Positions 58,700 through 62,678 of a stretch of DNA of 62,678 bases are shown here, piece after piece (position 1 is the first letter of the stretch; the number at the start of each line of letters is the position of its first letter). Below the pieces are notes generated by a model. It did no database searches and was not told where the DNA came from. It saw only the letters and a program-made list of their open reading frames with translations. The translations under genes were made by a program, and so were the position numbers. Source of the DNA: Hypholoma sublateritium FD-334 SS-4 (lineage: Eukaryota; Basidiomycota; Agaricomycetes; Agaricales; Strophariaceae); NCBI GenBank assembly GCA_000827495.1, contig KN817631.1, positions 62,896-125,573 of the forward strand, in the 5' to 3' direction.

Positions 58700-60198
58700 G
58701 GTTAATCGTCCGGCGCACGCGCCTGCGTCGACGCAACCATGTCGCCCTCACCGCACAACTTGCAACCGTCGCCCTCGTCTTCCTCTCAACCTCATGGCAT
58801 TCCTCCAGAGCCAGCACACNGTGCGCCGACGAGAGGCCCCAGGACAGCGCCCTACAGGGCGCGCACCCGCGCATCACAGCGACGTCGACACATCCGCGGT
58901 TATCACCGCCCACGCTCGGCGAGACAGCCGTCTCCACCCACGACGTCCGCCTACGCCTGGTTTCGTAGCTCAACTTGTGGACCCCTAGAACACCATCGGA
59001 CGTTGTTTCTGCGCTGAGATGGTCCACGTCGGGGTCGCTATTACCGCGCGCATTGAGGCGGACGACCTCTCAGCCGACCGGGACGCCGAACCCGTCTTCC
59101 TTGGCTAGACCCCTCCAGCACCGCGACCGCCTTTCAGGCCGTGAATCTAGCATACAGAGAAGAACATCCTTTACTTCTGCCGAGGACGCATCTACGTCTC
59201 GATATTCAAGTACACAAATATTCAGTACGTCCATTACTTCACCGTTCTCACCGGTACTCACCGGATTTCAGGCACCCTATCCGCCTTGTTTACGCTCGTG
59301 CAGAAACGAACGACGTATACGATCGTCCGTACACCCGCTAACGTCGTTCGCCTTCGCACAATATACATCGAGCACTCCGGCGCGGAACATCGGTACCGCT
59401 GAGCTGCAGGCAGTCGACGCCATAATTGAGGGACCGCGCCGGGTGATACGGATGGTCGAAGTATGCGAAGGTCCCACCGCCATACACCTCTCGCTCTACA
59501 TATTGATCATACCCTTTTTACATAGTGACACGGGTGGTTGAAGCAAGCGGAGGTCGAGCCACATACGCCTCTTGCTCTTCACGTCGAACATGTACACGCC
59601 AGCACGGCGCGTTTGTCGCTAAATCTTGCACCGCAAGCGCAGTCACAGTCTCAATCGCAAAATCAGGCATGTCCAGTGCCACGACGGTCATTAGATCAAC
59701 AGAATGGACCGCCACAGCAATCTCGGTTGGCTTCGTCGTTGCCATCATCGCCTCATTTGCTATTGCAAAACCAACTCTTCGCTGGTGGACGGCCTTCTTA
59801 GCCTGGCTCTCGATCGTCAAAATATTACGCCGCTTCCACAGCCGTCTAATGCTGGCCATTTGTCACCGCAGCTCATACCTCCATCTCCTTCACGTCCTTC
59901 TCTGGACCAGATATCGCCAACAAATCGAAAGCCTCTGGAGCAACAAGGCCGGAGGCCGACATAGATGCAAGGAAATCAGCAATTCATGCCGCCTCACGTC
60001 AGTCGCTGGAGCAATTCACTCCTCCCCAGCAATATTCCCCTCAACAATACCCCCAACAACAACGCCCCCCTCAACAGCAATTTGCCCCACCACCAGTATC
60101 AACAACTTAACGTTCCTTCATATCCGGGGCGAAACCCTAATCCCGGTCCAATAATTACGCCCTACATGCAGGCCAGCAGAAATCCGGCTTCAATCTAG
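58700..60198 (+). pseudogene. Degenerate Ser/Pro/Gln-rich coding relic
   Basis: Protein-like segments lie in different frames: SPSPHNLQPSPSSSSQPHGI (58739 on, with an N at 58820), SGRESSIQRRTSFTSAEDAS (about 59140), then from 59538 QSQSQSQNQACPVPRRSLDQ and SPSRPSLDQISPTNRKPLEQ. The last frame meets TAG at 59962-59964 and continues in the same frame as QGNQQFMPPHVSRW. Nearby, another frame reads LEQFTPPQQYSPQQYPQQQR, so frame switches are likely. The composition matches low-complexity parts of regulatory proteins, but no domain is recognised. Confidence 0.4.
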
Positions 60199-60204
60199 AA
60201 GTCT

Positions 60205-60435
60205 TCACTTCGATCTCGGTATCCCATTCATCGCTCTGTGCCCTCCGTGTGACGGTCGCCGCGTCCGCCATCGCCTACTCTTCATTGCGTGACTGGCACC
60301 GCGGCTGCTGTTCACGGGCTTCGCGATCTGTTCGTTGAAAGTGTACCAGTTGGACGGCGGTTTGATTCGAAGGATTTTGATTAGGGAATATAACTCGGTG
60401 ATGTTGTTCTGCCTGGAAGTGTCAGCGCATGGCAT
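60205..60435 (-). pseudogene. SNF2-family helicase fragment
   Basis: The minus-strand frame contains RQNNITELYSLIKILRIKPP and SNWYTFNEQIAKPVNSSRG, which corresponds to the segment after the TGTPIQN block of SNF2/Rad5/Rad16-type ATPases (QNN.xELYSLIKFLRIKP..xW..F). Nothing upstream or downstream in this frame matches the rest of the ATPase. A CTTCCAG sequence just before the match resembles an intron acceptor. It begins within about 40 bases of the end of the polymerase fragment, so the two are directly joined. Confidence 0.6.
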
Positions 60436-61490
60436 ATCCGTAGAACTAGTTCAGGATGCACTTGTGCGCAAGCTGCAACGAGTCATATAGAATGATCATC
60501 TTCTTGGCCTCATCCACCTCCGCGATGGAGCGCCCCTCCCTGGTCACCACGTCCAGCGTTTTCTTCCAGGTCTTGCGCAGGCCCTTGTATTCGTAACGGC
60601 GGTCACAGAACCGCCGCACCGTGTCCACGTAGAACGGATTCTCGCTCTTACATACGATCGCCTCGCGCTCCTCGACCTTCGTCTTTTTCGTCTTCTTGTA
60701 CACCTTGCGCGAGTAGTCCCCAGGCGCTTGTGCAGCAGCGCCGTCTGCTCTGCCTCCCCTAGGTCCGTTTAGAAGCACCGCGATGGCCCACCTGGTCGGC
60801 GAGCAGGAAACGTCTCCTGGTTCAGCGCGTGCTTGATCATGTTGCACTCGTCGCGGTGTGCGGGGAAGAACCCCCCGCGCTATGCCCAGTCCAATCGCTG
60901 GTCGCACGTCTTTCCTGGGCGGTTGCAATCGCACAACACCGCGCACACCGCTTCGTCCGCCATAGAGTCAGGTTGCAGCCGGTTTGACAACATGATGTTG
61001 GGGTCCATAGCGGCCACATGCGAATGGTAGATCAACGGCTTGTTCATGCGCTTCGGGTTGTCGCGCATGAGTTCGACGGCGGCGGTAACCTCCGCTTTCA
61101 TTTCGTCGTAGTTTGTCACCTGGTCAATCGAGCACTTCGATTCCTATGTGATATAAATTTTGAGGGCAGCGTCTTCTATGTGTACGCACCTTTTGGCAAG
61201 AGCAAGAAAAAATTCTGAAATCCGTCACAATATCACTCCTGAAATGCCAGCCTCTGGAGCTTCGACATGTCCACCAACGTAGGTTTCGGATGCGAGAAAA
61301 TGTCCGTCGAACATGTTGCCATAGGCGTCTTCGTGCCTATTGGGCATGATAACGCGGCCGGGATAGGCTTTCGCCTACAAGACGTTAGACTCTTCAGGGG
61401 TTAGACATGCAGACACTTACCATTAGCAACTTGAAGGTCTCGCACAATTGCTGCGCTACCTGCCATCCATGAGGGCGAGAGTGCGGGTGC
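60422..61490 (-). pseudogene. POL2: Decayed DNA polymerase epsilon catalytic subunit fragment
   Basis: Minus-strand pieces match the polymerase domain of the replicative B-family enzyme: [136 protein letters not shown] and [20 protein letters not shown]. It is broken by TAG at 60880 (where the family has Trp), TAA at 60769, a one-base loss near 60720 and TAG at 60446 directly after CILN. The motif A position reads [12 protein letters not shown], whereas the family has Asp before VAAM and Tyr before Pro, so the metal-binding Asp is lost. No N-terminal exonuclease or C-terminal half is present. Confidence 0.88.
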
Positions 61491-62678
61491 CCGCACGATT
61501 TATGCGCTGTAATTTATTCGTATTCGTTTTCTTGCTATTGTTGTCACAAATTTGATCCTCTGTTGCGCCTTATATTTCATTTATTTTCTTTATATCAGAT
61601 CATTGTTGTGCCAGCTTATGCTGGCTAAACAGCCTGACGCCCTGCGAAGGAAAAATGGAGAGACGTGGAACATGTATTGAAGCATATTAAAGGTCAGATA
61701 AACACTACCATTCCGAAGTCAAATGCGAATATGTAAGAGCCCCACCGTGACAATCAATGTGTGCGTTTGTCCACGTGAAGTCAGTTCCTGAGGGGGTCTC
61801 TGAGGGTATACATGCGTAAGCAAACTATACATGTAGCTTTGCAGAAGATTTGTCGTTGTAAATGCATCGAAGGGGGTGGGTAAACTTACAAATAACACAA
61901 GTTCGCGTTGTAAATAAACTTAATCTAAATATTTTCGTCAGCAAATGTACGAAAACAAAGGACCGCAGGAAGTATTTTCACCCGGAGGAAAATCTTGCGG
62001 AATTTTTTGACCAGATGTCCAAATTCTGAAGAAGCCTGTAGCATGGGTTGATGCAAAAAAAAAGAGCCGTTGAGCCATCCACGCCATTGTGAAATGAACT
62101 CTGGAACATAGAGCCGGTATGAGTTTCACATCCAACGAGTACGAAGAAGGTAGAATCTGACTCACAGATGCTGGTACATCTGTAAGGATCATCCACAACT
62201 GTGCATTTCACAAAGACAAAGACGCAGTAAGCACACGCCGAGATAAGCTGCAGACACGCCACGTACCGTGCCAAACGATGAGCTCCTTGACCGGGTCGCG
62301 CGATAAATTCTCTCATTCAAGGGCTCTCGATACATCCCGCTTCACGTCGCAGGTGTGCCGTAGCTACCCTGGTGTGCCCCAGCCACTCGACGAGTTCGCA
62401 CCCATCATCAGCGGCACGGAGTCGTTCAGGCTCACCGCTGTGCGCCGTGGTTTGTTATCAGCATGGCCCACGCCCTTCCTGCTTGTGGGCAANGGCAAAA
62501 ACCAAGTATAGCGTCCCTTGCCGCTGGCGCTTGTATCGCACCGGTCGCCCTGGCTCGTCGACGGCGCGAACGAAACGATCGCCGCGGAAGCCCCCGCGGA
62601 GCCCGTCGACACGACCGAGAGGCAGTTCAGCGCCATGAGTGCATGTGTTCTTGAACGAGTCGTACCACGCGAACGCGT
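61491..62678. other. Right-edge region, no supported gene
   Basis: AT-rich to about 62200, then GC-rich. Short frames occur on both strands, and an N lies at 62493. The final 400 bases have open frames on both strands but none gives a recognisable protein; it may be the end of a gene continuing off the window. Confidence 0.45.

Noticed and set aside
1..62678. A biosynthetic gene cluster, CRISPR array or prokaryotic operon
   Set aside because: Neighbouring genes are unrelated housekeeping functions with many introns; no core biosynthetic enzyme and no regularly spaced repeats were seen.

Overview
The window reads as draft nuclear DNA from a filamentous basidiomycete, most likely a wood- or litter-associated Agaricomycete. 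The reasons are dense genes split by many introns of about 50 bp (GTRNGT donors, CAG/TAG acceptors), a DUF6593 protein, a Dicer, a laminarinase-type GH16 enzyme, a large-subunit catalase and several proteins with long Ser/Ala/Pro-rich disordered stretches. Single N bases at 57907, 58424, 58820 and 62493 mark unresolved positions. Gene models were spliced by eye, so inner exon borders are less certain than identities.

Layout. 1-7.5 kb is very GC-rich: the 5' part of a TauD/TfdA-type dioxygenase, glutathione reductase, a small ORF and a long disordered protein. 7.4-16.6 kb is nearly gene-free; its first half is GC-rich with local duplications, and composition drops near 13 kb. 16.6-19.3 kb holds POP7 (RNase P/MRP) and eRF1. 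20.2-25.3 kb holds a catalase with a DJ-1-like C-terminal domain and a membrane-anchored GH16 glucanase. 26.3-36.8 kb is a compact block: HAT1, a DUF6593 protein, a two-RRM U1A/U2B''-type protein, a MIF-type tautomerase, a PI-PLC X-domain protein, EMC4 and SF3B4/HSH49. 37.3-40 kb holds a secreted orphan protein and CDC42. 40.6-45.2 kb is one large multi-exon WD40 protein with a disordered N-terminus. 46.3-52.6 kb holds an AhpD/CMD-like protein and a Dicer. 53-56.8 kb holds a phosducin-like protein, a small conserved-looking protein and an F-box-like protein.

The last 6 kb (57-62.7 kb) differs from the rest. It starts with an AT-rich array of diverged repeats of roughly 170-230 bp, then a weak minus-strand gene, then degenerate Ser/Pro/Gln-rich coding sequence. 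Next come decayed fragments of two unrelated nuclear genes on the same strand: the DNA polymerase epsilon catalytic subunit and a SNF2-family helicase. This patchwork is the strongest candidate for something unusual, for example capture of gene fragments by a transposon.

Most genes are unrelated housekeeping genes, and no biosynthetic cluster or operon-like module is evident. Functional themes are redox defence (glutathione reductase, catalase), RNA metabolism (POP7, U1A/U2B'', SF3B4, Dicer), translation termination, membrane-protein biogenesis (EMC4) and polarity (CDC42).
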